Below are positions 32,407 through 40,889 of a DNA stretch of 45,492 bases, one piece after another. Location of the stretch: the NCBI RefSeq assembly GCF_900116445.1, contig NZ_FPBH01000051.1, positions 1 through 45,492 of the forward strand. Direction: 5' to 3'. The notes beneath the pieces are model-generated. The model searched no databases and was not told where the DNA came from. It saw nothing but the letters and a program-made list of their open reading frames with translations. The DNA is from Paraburkholderia aspalathi. Lineage in GTDB: Bacteria > Pseudomonadota > Gammaproteobacteria > Burkholderiales > Burkholderiaceae. Every line of letters begins with the position of its first letter. Within the stretch, counting starts at the first letter, position 1. Both the position numbers and the translations under genes were made by a program.

Positions 32407-34419
32407 TCAGTCTCCCGCGTCGGTCACGGTCTGCGGCTCGCGCTGGATCAGCGCGCGTTCGGGCCACAACCACACCACGATGGTTATCGCGCAACCGAGC
32501 AACGCCGCGGCCGTAAAGAACTCGGTGCGCAGCGCGAGTCCAGCAAACACCAGCGTCGCGAACAGGCCAAGCCAGAACGGTGCGTACGAGTCGTCGGGCA
32601 TCTTGAGGATCACATCCGGTCTGCCTTCGAGCGCTGTGGTGCCGAGCGCCTCGCGGCCTTCGCCCAGCAGGAAGCCCTCGTCGAGCGTCGAACGGCGGCG
32701 CGGCGCCCCGTCCGCCATGCCGTGTTCCATCCGCCCTTCCCACAACGGATGACGGCTTGCGACAAATGGCACTACCGCGAAGTTATACGGCGGCGGCGGC
32801 GACGAAACGGACCATTCGAGCGTCGGCGCATCCCACGGGTTATTGCCTGCGACGGCACCCCGTTTGACGCTGTAAAGCAGATCGGCCAGGAAAATCAGCA
32901 CCCCGAACGCGAACACGAACGAACCGAGCGAAGTCACCAGATTCACGGTGTTCCAGCCCATGTCGGGCGGATAGGTATAGATGCGCCTCGGCATGCCGAG
33001 CAGCCCGGCGATATGCATCGGAAAGAACGCGGCGTTAAAGCCAATGAACATCACCCAGAAGCCGACCTTGCCCAGCCGCTCGCTCATCATCCGGCCGGTG
33101 AATTTGGGAAACCAGAAATAGATGCCGCCAATCACCGGAAACACGTTGATGCCAAGCAGCACGTAGTGCAGATGCGCGACTACGAAATACGTATCGGTCA
33201 GTTGCCAGTCGAACGGCACGGCGGCCGTCATCACGCCCGACACGCCGCCCACCACGAACAGGAATACGAAGCCGGCAAAGAAGAAGAACGGCGCGCGCAT
33301 GACCGGCCTGCCTGTCCAGATCGTCGCGATCCACGCGAAGGTTGCCACCGCGCTCGGCACCGCGATTACCATGCTGGCCGCGCCGAAAAACGACAACGCG
33401 AGCGCCGGGATGCCGGTCGCGAACATATGGTGGATCCACACGACAAACCCCACCAGCATGGTCGCCACCGTGGAGAGCGCCACCGGCCCGTAGCCGACCA
33501 GCGGTCTGCGGCAGAACACCGGCAACGCATCCGAGACGATACCCATCGCCGGCAGCACCACGGCGTATACCCATGGGTGCGCGAAAATCCAGAACAGGTG
33601 CTGCCAGAGCAGAGGCCGTCCACCGTTGAGCACGTCGAAGAAGTGCGTGCCCACGCGCCGGTCCAGCCACAGCAGAAAAAACGCCAGGCTGACCGACGGC
33701 ACCGCCAGCAGATTGGCGCCCGATGCGGTCAGCGTGCCCCACACCAGCACCGGCAGCCGGTCGAGCGCCATGCCTGGCGCGCGCATGCGCAGCAGCGTGA
33801 CGACGAAGTTGATCGAGCCGACCGTGGTCGAAATACCGAGTAGCACCATGCCCAGCGCGTACACGTCGATGTTGGGTCCGTTGTTGTATTCCAGGCCGGA
33901 TAGCGGCGCGTAATTGAACCAGCCCGCATTCGGCGCCTCGCCAAGCGGAAAACTCGCGTAGAGAAACAGTCCGGCGAACACGAAAACCCAGTAAGAAAAC
34001 GCGTTGAGGCGCGCAAACGCCATATCGCGCGCGCCGAGAATCAGTGGCCACAGATAGTTCGAGAAACCGGACAGCACGGGCAGCGCGTACAGGAAAATCA
34101 TCGTCACGCCGTGCATCGTGAAGAGCTGGTTGTACTGTTCGGGCGTCAGTAGCGTCGCGTTCGGGCGCGCCAGCTGCAGGCGCATCAGCAGCGCTTCAAT
34201 GCCGCCCACCAGCAGGAACAGAAAGGCGGTCACCAGATAGCGCAGACCGATGGTCTTGTGGTCGACCGTCGAGAACCAACCGCGCCAGCCTGGCCGTGCT
34301 TCCCACAATTTCCGCAAGCGCGCTTCTTCCGCACTGCCAGGTTCGACGCGGCCAACGCGCAGCGTGCGCGACAGGCGCAGTGCGTCGGATTGCGTCGGTG
34401 ATGCAGTGGTATCGGCCAT
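32407..34419 (-). CDS. coxA: Haem-copper oxidase subunit I with altered proton channels
   Basis: 670 residues from ATG 34419 (MADTTASPTQS; GGAG nine bases upstream). Haem ligands His103 (FTMHGVTM) and His416/His418 (VAHLHYVLLG), CuB ligands His281 and His330-331 (VWIHHMF), and active-site Tyr285 are all present, as are Asp132 and Asn139 of the D-channel entrance and the Arg478-Arg479 pair. Two key residues are not: the usual HPEVY reads HPWVY (Trp283 in place of the channel Glu) and the K-channel VPTGIKIF reads VPSAVATF (Ala359 in place of Lys). A C-terminal extension of about 120 residues adds two membrane helices. It should reduce O2, but proton pumping is questionable. Confidence 0.95.
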   Translation of the reverse strand: MADTTASPTQSDALRLSRTLRVGRVEPGSAEEARLRKLWEARPGWRGWFSTVDHKTIGLRYLVTAFLFLLVGGIEALLMRLQLARPNATLLTPEQYNQLFTMHGVTMIFLYALPVLSGFSNYLWPLILGARDMAFARLNAFSYWVFVFAGLFLYASFPLGEAPNAGWFNYAPLSGLEYNNGPNIDVYALGMVLLGISTTVGSINFVVTLLRMRAPGMALDRLPVLVWGTLTASGANLLAVPSVSLAFFLLWLDRRVGTHFFDVLNGGRPLLWQHLFWIFAHPWVYAVVLPAMGIVSDALPVFCRRPLVGYGPVALSTVATMLVGFVVWIHHMFATGIPALALSFFGAASMVIAVPSAVATFAWIATIWTGRPVMRAPFFFFAGFVFLFVVGGVSGVMTAAVPFDWQLTDTYFVVAHLHYVLLGINVFPVIGGIYFWFPKFTGRMMSERLGKVGFWVMFIGFNAAFFPMHIAGLLGMPRRIYTYPPDMGWNTVNLVTSLGSFVFAFGVLIFLADLLYSVKRGAVAGNNPWDAPTLEWSVSSPPPPYNFAVVPFVASRHPLWEGRMEHGMADGAPRRRSTLDEGFLLGEGREALGTTALEGRPDVILKMPDDSYAPFWLGLFATLVFAGLALRTEFFTAAALLGCAITIVVWLWPERALIQREPQTVTDAGD

Positions 34420-34435
34420 CGGCTGGGCTCCCTGG

Positions 34436-35509
34436 TCACTGCAGCGTGGACAGATACGCGGACAGCGCAGCGGCATCCGCAGCGCTTAGCGTGATCGATG
34501 GCATCAGCGACTCGGGCTTGATCCGCTGCGCATGCAGGATCCAGTCGAGTTGATGCGCGGGCGTATTGGTGAGCGCGCCGGCGGCGAGCAGGCGGCGCGA
34601 GTTCAGATGGGTCAGATCGGGGGCCGCGACCCCCAGTGCATCGGTGCCGCGTACTGTGTGACACCCCGCGCAGCGCTCGCCAAAGAGCCGCTGGCCCGCG
34701 ACTGCAGCGGCGCCGCTCGCCGGTCGCGCGGCCAGCCCCTGAGCGCGGCGCCACGCGTCGAACTCCTGGGCGCTTTGCGCGACCACCTCGAACGCCATGT
34801 GCGCATGCTGCGCGCCGCAGAACTGCGAACACTGGCCGCGATAGGTACCGGGCTGGTCGGCCTCGATCCATTGCTCGTTGATCTGACCGGGAATCGTCTG
34901 CGTTTTACCAGCCAGTTGCGGCACCCAGAACGCGTGAATCACATCGGCGCTTTGCAATTCGATCCTCACCGGTTCGCCGACTGGAATATGAATTTCGTTG
35001 GCGGTTACGAAGTTGCGTGCCGGGTCGGGCGCGTCGCTGTAAGCGACTTTCCACCACCAGTCGTACGCGGTGACGGTGACCGTCAGGTTCGGCGGCCTCG
35101 CGGGGGACGCGACCGTTTCGAGGGTCATCAACACATAAACAAGTGTCCCGAGCAGCACGACCGACGATACCCCCGTGCCGACATAGATCCACGCAACCCC
35201 GCCGCTATCCGGCTGCACCGTGGCTGGATCGGCGCGCGGCCGCCGACGCACGATGGCGACGCACAACAGCACCGCAACCAGCACCGACACTGCGACCGCC
35301 AACGCAGCGAGGATCCAGCCGAGGCGCATGGTGGGCGCCGCGGCAGGACCGGCCGCGTGCAGGAAATAGTTGAGCGGCGCGATACCTGGCGTGGGTTGCG
35401 CATCGGCGGGCGTCATGCCAAACGTCACGGCAAGCCACGCGGAGGCCGCACACGCGCACGCGGCGGAGCAACCGCGCAACGCCATCGCGAACCCTGGCCG
35501 TATCCGCAT
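34436..35509 (-). CDS. coxB: Cytochrome c oxidase subunit II with fused cytochrome c
   Basis: 357 residues from ATG 35509, with AAGGGA upstream; the frame to 35695 runs through both divergent promoters. Signal peptide (cleavage after ADA near 37), two membrane helices, then the cupredoxin domain with AYDWWWKVAY and the CuA ligands His192, Cys227, Cys231, His235, Met238 (GQCSQFCGAQHAHM). The glutamate between the cysteines is Gln229, as in ba3-type enzymes. A C-terminal haem c domain (CAGCH at 280-284, methionine near SLMPSI) makes it a caa3-type subunit II. First gene of a five-gene operon. Confidence 0.95.
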   Translation of the reverse strand: MRIRPGFAMALRGCSAACACAASAWLAVTFGMTPADAQPTPGIAPLNYFLHAAGPAAAPTMRLGWILAALAVAVSVLVAVLLCVAIVRRRPRADPATVQPDSGGVAWIYVGTGVSSVVLLGTLVYVLMTLETVASPARPPNLTVTVTAYDWWWKVAYSDAPDPARNFVTANEIHIPVGEPVRIELQSADVIHAFWVPQLAGKTQTIPGQINEQWIEADQPGTYRGQCSQFCGAQHAHMAFEVVAQSAQEFDAWRRAQGLAARPASGAAAVAGQRLFGERCAGCHTVRGTDALGVAAPDLTHLNSRRLLAAGALTNTPAHQLDWILHAQRIKPESLMPSITLSAADAAALSAYLSTLQ

Positions 35510-35582
35510 TCGTCCCTTCTCCGTAAGTTCCTCGTTTTGCGGCAGGATGCGCTGAAGAATCAGGTCCCGCGTGTGGGCGAGC

Positions 35583-35598
35583 AGCAAAAAACAGGCCG
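35583..35598 (-). promoter_or_regulatory. Possible sigma-54 promoter of the oxidase operon
   Basis: CGGCCTG-TTTT-TTGCT on the minus strand. GG-N10-GC and TTGCT are exact; three of the first seven bases differ from TGGCACG. About 75 bases upstream of the subunit II start. Confidence 0.4.
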
Positions 35599-35659
35599 CA
35601 CCGCCAACGAGGTCTGCGACCAGCCCCCGCGTACCCAGCATGGCCGTGACACGGCGGCT

Positions 35660-35675
35660 GGGCATGTCGATTGCT
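35660..35675 (+). promoter_or_regulatory. Possible sigma-54 promoter of the efflux operon
   Basis: GGGCATG-TCGA-TTGCT on the plus strand: two mismatches to TGGCACG-N4-TTGCW, GG-N10-GC exact. About 60 bases upstream of the emrA-like start. It is back to back with the weaker match for the oxidase operon. Confidence 0.45.
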
Positions 35676-35733
35676 TCGCGTCGATGCGACGTCATCCTTG
35701 TGCAAAGGCAACCTCACACTGGAACGAATCCCA

Positions 35734-36939
35734 ATGTCGGATCAAAGTACCTCCTCCCATGACAAACAGGACCGCGAAAATTCCGGGAACCCGCCTGAGC
35801 GCGCCTCCGGTGATCAGGGCCGGCAGGACAGTAAGGACAACGGCAGCACTGGGGGCAATGACAAAGGCAAGAACCACAACGGCGAACCATCCGGATCCCA
35901 CAAGCGCTCCAGCAAGAAACCTCTGATCATCCTCGGCGCGGTCGCCGTCCTGCTGGCGCTCGCCGGGCTGATCTGGTGGTTCGCGACACGCAACCAGCTC
36001 AGCACCGACGACGCCTACACGGACGGCAACGCCATCACCATGGCGCCGAAGGTGTCGGGCTACGTGGTTCGGCTTGCGGTTAACGACAACGTCTATGTGC
36101 ACAAGGGCGACCTGCTGCTTGTCATCGACAAGCGCGACTATCAGGCCCAGGTGGACGCCGCCCGCGCGCAGTTGGGGCTAGCACAGGCCCAGTTGAACGC
36201 GGCCCAGGTACAGCTCGATATCGCGCGCGTGCAGTATCCAGCGCAGTATCAGCAGGCAAAGGCGCAGATTTCGTCGGCCCGGGCGAACTTGCAGCAGGCG
36301 CAGGCCGCGTACGACCGCCAGCATGCGGTCGACCAGCGCGCCACCTCGCAACAGAACGTCGATACCGCCGACGCGCAGCGGCAAACCGCCAGCGCAAGCG
36401 TCGAGCAGGCGCGCGCGCAACTGCAGACCGCCAGCCTCGTGCCGCAGCAGATCCGGCAAGCCGCCGCCGCCGTCGAGGAACGTCGCCAGCAGGTTCAGCA
36501 AGCGCAGGCGCAACTCGAGCAGGCCGAACTCAACCTCTCGTATTGCGAAGTACGCTCGCCATCAGACGGCTGGATCACACGCCGCAACGTGCAATACGGC
36601 ACCTTCCTGCAGGCAGGCGTATCGCTCTTTTCAATCGTGACGCCCCAGGTCTGGATCACGGCCAACTTCAAGGAGTCGCAACTCGAGCGGATGCGTCCGG
36701 GCGACAAGGTGAACGTCGAGGTGGATGCGTATCCCAAGCTCAATCTGCACGGTCATATCGATAGCATCCAGCTTGGCAGCGGCTCGCGCTTCTCGGCGTT
36801 CCCGGCCGAAAACGCAACCGGTAATTTCGTCAAGATCGTGCAGCGCGTCCCCGTGAAGATCGTGATCGACGACGGCTTGCCGCGCGACAAGCCGCTCCCT
36901 CTCGGCCTGTCGGTGACGCCCAAGGTTTACCTCAAATGA
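35734..36939 (+). CDS. emrA: EmrA/HlyD-family periplasmic adaptor
   Basis: 401 residues from ATG 35734 (MSDQSTSSHDKQDRENSGN). A long, very polar, charged N-terminus (about 65 residues) precedes one membrane anchor (PLIILGAVAVLLALAGLIWW), the start of the lipoyl-like half (TDDAYTDGNAITMAPKVSG), a coiled-coil hairpin rich in Gln/Ala (residues 150-270) and the barrel domain (WITANFKESQLERMRPGDK). This is the membrane-fusion subunit of a three-part efflux pump; the unusually long hydrophilic cytoplasmic tail is the odd feature. Its stop overlaps the emrB start (ATGA). Confidence 0.92.
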   Translation: MSDQSTSSHDKQDRENSGNPPERASGDQGRQDSKDNGSTGGNDKGKNHNGEPSGSHKRSSKKPLIILGAVAVLLALAGLIWWFATRNQLSTDDAYTDGNAITMAPKVSGYVVRLAVNDNVYVHKGDLLLVIDKRDYQAQVDAARAQLGLAQAQLNAAQVQLDIARVQYPAQYQQAKAQISSARANLQQAQAAYDRQHAVDQRATSQQNVDTADAQRQTASASVEQARAQLQTASLVPQQIRQAAAAVEERRQQVQQAQAQLEQAELNLSYCEVRSPSDGWITRRNVQYGTFLQAGVSLFSIVTPQVWITANFKESQLERMRPGDKVNVEVDAYPKLNLHGHIDSIQLGSGSRFSAFPAENATGNFVKIVQRVPVKIVIDDGLPRDKPLPLGLSVTPKVYLK

Positions 36940-38543
36940 GCGCAGAGGACGCAAAAGGCTCGAATCGGCCGCCGCAGGACGGCGGCCAGTCCAGTTGGCG
37001 CCCCGCGGGGAATCCGTGGCTGATCGCCATCGTCGTCACGCTCGCCGCGTTCATGGAAGTACTCGACACGACGATCGTCAACGTCGCGCTGCCGCACATT
37101 GCCGGCACCATGTCGGCGAGCTACGACGAGGCCACCTGGACGCTCACCTCGTACCTGGTCGCCAACGGTATCGTCTTGCCGATCTCGGGATTTCTCGGGC
37201 GCTGGATGGGACGCAAACGCTATTTCCTCGTCTGCATTGTCGCTTTCACGATCTGCTCGTTCCTGTGCGGCGTCGCCACCAATCTCGGACAACTGATCGT
37301 ATTCCGGCTTCTGCAAGGCTTTTTTGGCGGTGGTCTGCAACCGAACCAGCAGTCGATCATTCTCGACACCTTTCCGCCCGCGCAGCGCGGCCGCGCGTTC
37401 TCGATCTCGGCAGTCGCGATCGTCGTCGCCCCCGTGCTGGGACCCACGCTCGGCGGCTGGATCACCGACAACTTCTCGTGGCGTTGGGTGTTTCTGCTCA
37501 ACGTGCCCGTCGGCGTGCTCACTTCACTCGCGGTGATGCAACTGGTTGAAGATCCACCATGGCGCAAGCGCGAATCCAAAGTGTCGATCGACTATATCGG
37601 CATCACGCTGATCGCCATCGGTCTGGGTTGCCTGCAAGTCATGCTCGATCGCGGCGAGGACGACGACTGGTTCTCGTCGCCCTTTATCCGCACATTCGCG
37701 GCGCTGGCGGTGCTGGGAATCGCCGGCGCGATCTGCTGGCTGTTGTATGCGAAGAAACCCGTGGTCGATCTGGGTTGCCTGAGAGACCGCAATTTCGCGC
37801 TCGGCTGCGTAACGATCGCAGCCTTCGCCGCGGTTCTCTATGGCAGCGCGGTGGTGGTGCCGCAACTCGCGCAGCAGCAACTCGGTTACACGGCGATGCT
37901 GGCCGGGCTCGTGCTATCGCCCGGCGCGCTGCTGATCACGATGGAAATTCCGTTGATCAGCCGGCTAATGCCCTATGTGCAAACACGCTTTCTCGTTACC
38001 TGCGGATTTCTTCTGCTGAGTTGTGCGCTCGCCTATTCGCATACGCTCGTACCGGATATCGACTACGCCACGCTCGTCAAGATGCGCAGCGCGCAGTCTC
38101 TCGCGATTGGCTTCCTGTTCGTCCCGATCACGACACTCGCCTATCTCACCGTGCCGCCACGCCTGAACGACGACGCATCCGCGCTCTTCACGATGTTTCG
38201 CAACGTGGCCGGCTCGATCGGTATCTCGCTGTCGACCGCATTGATCCGCGAGCGCACCCAGGCGCGTATGGCGCACCTGTCCGGGCATCTTTCACCCCTC
38301 TCGCAGAACTACAACGACACGCAGCAACGTACCGCGCAAACCATCGCGGATATGACCGGCCAGCCCTTCGCGCAAGCGCTGCAAACGGCGTCCGGGCGCC
38401 TCTACGAGACCTTCATTTCACAAGCGACAATTCTGGCCTATGTCGACGTGTTCGCGATTCTCGCGGTGTTCTGCTTTCTGTGCATTCCCGTTACGTTCTT
38501 CTTCTCTCCGGCCAAAGCAGCCGGCGGTGCGGGAGGCCACTGA
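36936..38543 (+). CDS. emrB: EmrB-type MFS drug efflux permease (DHA2)
   Basis: 535 residues, about 14 membrane segments, the DHA2 architecture. Signature motifs: ITLAAFMEVLDTTIVNVALP-like segment in helix 1 (LAAFMEVLDTTIVNVALPHI), motif A SGFLGRWMGRKRYF near 85, and motif C GPTLGGWITDNFSWRWVF near 165. A polar N-terminus of 25 residues precedes helix 1. Proton-driven export of hydrophobic compounds in complex with the adaptor before it and the outer-membrane factor after it. The three genes overlap or abut and form one operon. Confidence 0.93.
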   Translation: MSAEDAKGSNRPPQDGGQSSWRPAGNPWLIAIVVTLAAFMEVLDTTIVNVALPHIAGTMSASYDEATWTLTSYLVANGIVLPISGFLGRWMGRKRYFLVCIVAFTICSFLCGVATNLGQLIVFRLLQGFFGGGLQPNQQSIILDTFPPAQRGRAFSISAVAIVVAPVLGPTLGGWITDNFSWRWVFLLNVPVGVLTSLAVMQLVEDPPWRKRESKVSIDYIGITLIAIGLGCLQVMLDRGEDDDWFSSPFIRTFAALAVLGIAGAICWLLYAKKPVVDLGCLRDRNFALGCVTIAAFAAVLYGSAVVVPQLAQQQLGYTAMLAGLVLSPGALLITMEIPLISRLMPYVQTRFLVTCGFLLLSCALAYSHTLVPDIDYATLVKMRSAQSLAIGFLFVPITTLAYLTVPPRLNDDASALFTMFRNVAGSIGISLSTALIRERTQARMAHLSGHLSPLSQNYNDTQQRTAQTIADMTGQPFAQALQTASGRLYETFISQATILAYVDVFAILAVFCFLCIPVTFFFSPAKAAGGAGGH

Positions 38544-38544
38544 C

Positions 38545-40173
38545 ATGTCGCATAGGCACCCGGCGCTCATCTTGCGCGTCACGATCCTCACGCTCGCTGG
38601 CCTGCTCGGCGCATGCACCGTCGGTCCGGATTTTCATGGGCCGAAGGCCGACGTACCCGCGCGATGGCACGATCCGCAACAGGCCACGGCTGCAGCAAAC
38701 ACAGCGTCAGATGCAACAGCGTCGCGGCCAACCGAGGATTCCGATCCCGATCCACACTGGTGGCGCACCTTCGGCGACCCGACACTCGACGCGCTGATCG
38801 AGCGCGCCGCGCAAGGCAACCTCGACCTGCAGGAGGCGGTGCTGCGGATTGTCGAAGCGCGCACCCAGGTGCAAAGCGCCGCTTCCGAGGGGTTGCCGAA
38901 TCTGCGCGCTACCGGCAGCTACGAGCGCGAGCAGCTCGGTGTCAAAGGTTTCCTCGAATCGCAGGGGGTGTACGACAAGGTCGACCAATTGGGCGCGCCA
39001 AACTCGCCAGTCAACCAGATTGCGCCTGGCGCGGGCGCGGCATTGCAAAACGGCGCCAACCATGTTCTCGATCAACTGACGGCGCCCGTCAATCTCTGGC
39101 AAGCCGGGTTCGACGCCTCATGGGAGCTCGATCTGTTTGGCCGCGTGCGCCGGTCGGTCGAAGCGGCCAACGCGCAAACGCAGGCCGCCATCGAGAGCCG
39201 CAACGACGCGTTGCTGTCGCTCGAAGCGGAGGTCGCGCAGACCTACGTGCAATTACGCGGCGCACAGGCGCAACGGCAGATCGGCGCCAGCCTTGTCGAG
39301 CAGCAGCGCGAGATCGTGACCCTCACGCAAAGCCAGGCGCGCGTGGGCCTCGCCAGCGAACTCGACGTGAAAAGTGCGGCCGCGCAGCTCGCGCAAACGC
39401 AGGCGCAACTGCCGCAGTTCGACCAGCAGATCGCCCAGACGCTGAACGCGCTGTCGTATCTGCTCGGCGAGCCGCCGGGTTCGCTCGCCGCCGAACTTTC
39501 GGCACCCGCCGCCGTGCCACCGGTGCCGCCCGCCGTGCCCGTGGGCCTGCCCGCCACGCTGGCGCGGCGGCGCCCGGACATCCGCCGCGCCGAGGCCAGC
39601 CTGCACGCGGCAACGGCCAACGTCGGTGTGGCGGTCGCCCAGTTCTACCCGGACATTTCGCTCACCGGCGAGATCGGCACGCGTGCGACCAACGCGAGCG
39701 ATCTATCGCGCTGGTCGCATCTGTTTTATTCGTTCGGCCCGAGCATTTCGCTGCCGGTGTTCCAGGGCGGCGCGCTGGTGTCGAACCTGCGTCTGTCGCA
39801 GGCGCAGCAGGCTGAAACGGCGCTCGATTACCGCAAGACCGTGCTGATGGCGCTGCGCGATGTCGACAACGCGCTCGCGGTGTACCGTACCGATCAGGAC
39901 CGTCGTGTCGCACTCGATGCGGATGTCGCCGCGCAGCAAAGCGCCTTCGAGCTGGCGCGCGACAGCTACCGCAAGGGCCTCGTCACGCTCATCAACGTGC
40001 TCGATGCCGAGCGGCAACTTGCACAGGCCCGCCAGCAGGACGCACAAGGCACGATGCAAGTCAGTACCGATCTGGTTGCGCTCTACAAGGCGCTTGGCGG
40101 CGGCTGGCAGGACACCGCGACCGCAGCCGTGACGCCCCCCGCACCGCAGCGCGGCGATCCAGCGCCGCAGTAG
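38545..40173 (+). CDS. NodT-family outer-membrane efflux lipoprotein
   Basis: 542 residues from ATG 38545, with GGGAGG upstream and 1 base after the emrB stop. Lipoprotein signal with lipobox LLGAC near residue 22. Two OEP repeats: the first with WWRTFGDPTLDALIERAAQ and SWELDLFGRVRRSVEAA, the second with RRRPDIRRAEASLHAATANV and NLRLSQAQQAETALDYRKTV. It forms the trimeric outer-membrane channel of the pump. Length and repeats are complete. A Pro/Ala-rich tail closes the protein. Confidence 0.94.
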   Translation: MSHRHPALILRVTILTLAGLLGACTVGPDFHGPKADVPARWHDPQQATAAANTASDATASRPTEDSDPDPHWWRTFGDPTLDALIERAAQGNLDLQEAVLRIVEARTQVQSAASEGLPNLRATGSYEREQLGVKGFLESQGVYDKVDQLGAPNSPVNQIAPGAGAALQNGANHVLDQLTAPVNLWQAGFDASWELDLFGRVRRSVEAANAQTQAAIESRNDALLSLEAEVAQTYVQLRGAQAQRQIGASLVEQQREIVTLTQSQARVGLASELDVKSAAAQLAQTQAQLPQFDQQIAQTLNALSYLLGEPPGSLAAELSAPAAVPPVPPAVPVGLPATLARRRPDIRRAEASLHAATANVGVAVAQFYPDISLTGEIGTRATNASDLSRWSHLFYSFGPSISLPVFQGGALVSNLRLSQAQQAETALDYRKTVLMALRDVDNALAVYRTDQDRRVALDADVAAQQSAFELARDSYRKGLVTLINVLDAERQLAQARQQDAQGTMQVSTDLVALYKALGGGWQDTATAAVTPPAPQRGDPAPQ

Positions 40174-40386
40174 CGCACCAACGCGCGACTCGATGCGCGA
40201 GGTGCATGTCGCCGTTTTGGCATACGGGTTGTTCGCGCGCGTTGCCGTCAACCTGGTAAGCGTTGCAAGAGATTGCGAATATTCCACGTAACGTGCGTGG
40301 AGAGACAACCCGCGAATCCCGTTGCCGCCGGCGAGGCTGCCAGATCGCCACACGGCCACCGCCTGCCGAGGTCACCGGTTCTCTCT

Positions 40387-40402
40387 TGGCACGACTTTTG
40401 CG
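40387..40402 (+). promoter_or_regulatory. Sigma-54 promoter of the PRC-barrel gene
   Basis: TGGCACG-ACTT-TTGCG: perfect for TGGCACG-N4-TTGC with exact GG-N10-GC spacing; only the last base (G for A/T) deviates. Predicted transcription start near 40413, about 36 bases before the ATG at 40449. Confidence 0.75.
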
Positions 40403-40448
40403 CTTCCTTTCATATTGCACATGTCATGGCGGATGGAAGGTGAAAATC

Positions 40449-40841
40449 ATGATCCAACGAACGATCACACTTGTTTCCGCGGGACTGCTCGCCGCGATTT
40501 TATCCATGGGTGCGCTCGCTCAAGGGGCGCCTCAGTCCATTACAGAAAAACGGACTGATGTCGTCCAGCTTTCCGCTGGATACCGAGCCTCAAAACTCGA
40601 AGGCGCAACCGTCTACAACCGGGAAAAGGACAAGATCGGCACCGTGGACGACCTCGTTGTCGCGCCGAACGACAATAGTGCCTATGCAATCCTGTCCGTG
40701 GGCGGCTTTCTAGGGATGGGCAAACATCTGGTAGCAGTGCCGTTCCACGATCTCCAGATCGACCGGCGCCAAGTCATCCTGCCGGACGCAACGAAGAAGT
40801 CCGTGGAGGCATTGCCCGAATTCAAATACTCACCGGAATAG
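40449..40841 (+). CDS. Exported PRC-barrel domain protein
   Basis: 130 residues from ATG 40449, with GGAAGGTGA upstream. Signal peptide MIQRTITLVSAGLLAAILSM with cleavage after ALA near residue 24. The PRC-barrel follows: GYRASKLEGATVYNREKDKI, GTVDDLVVAPNDNSAYAILS, VGGFLGMGKHLVAVPF. Such periplasmic PRC-barrel proteins are stress-associated in Burkholderia and rhizobia; the ligand is unknown. It is preceded by the clearest sigma-54 promoter in the window and stands alone between the efflux operon and the broken kup. Confidence 0.9.
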   Translation: MIQRTITLVSAGLLAAILSMGALAQGAPQSITEKRTDVVQLSAGYRASKLEGATVYNREKDKIGTVDDLVVAPNDNSAYAILSVGGFLGMGKHLVAVPFHDLQIDRRQVILPDATKKSVEALPEFKYSPE

Positions 40842-40889
40842 GCGCGAGGTCCGCGTTCGCATCCGTGGCAATACCCAAACCGGTCTTTC

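Noticed and set aside
32320..33843. 507-residue plus-strand frame, very rich in Arg, His, Gln and Glu
   Set aside because: Antisense shadow of the cytochrome oxidase subunit I gene; composition is the expected complement of hydrophobic codons in GC-rich DNA.
34532..35926. 464-residue plus-strand frame across the oxidase subunit II gene and the divergent promoter region
   Set aside because: Opposite to a gene with intact CuA and haem motifs; would also overrun the emrA-like start. No domain recognised.
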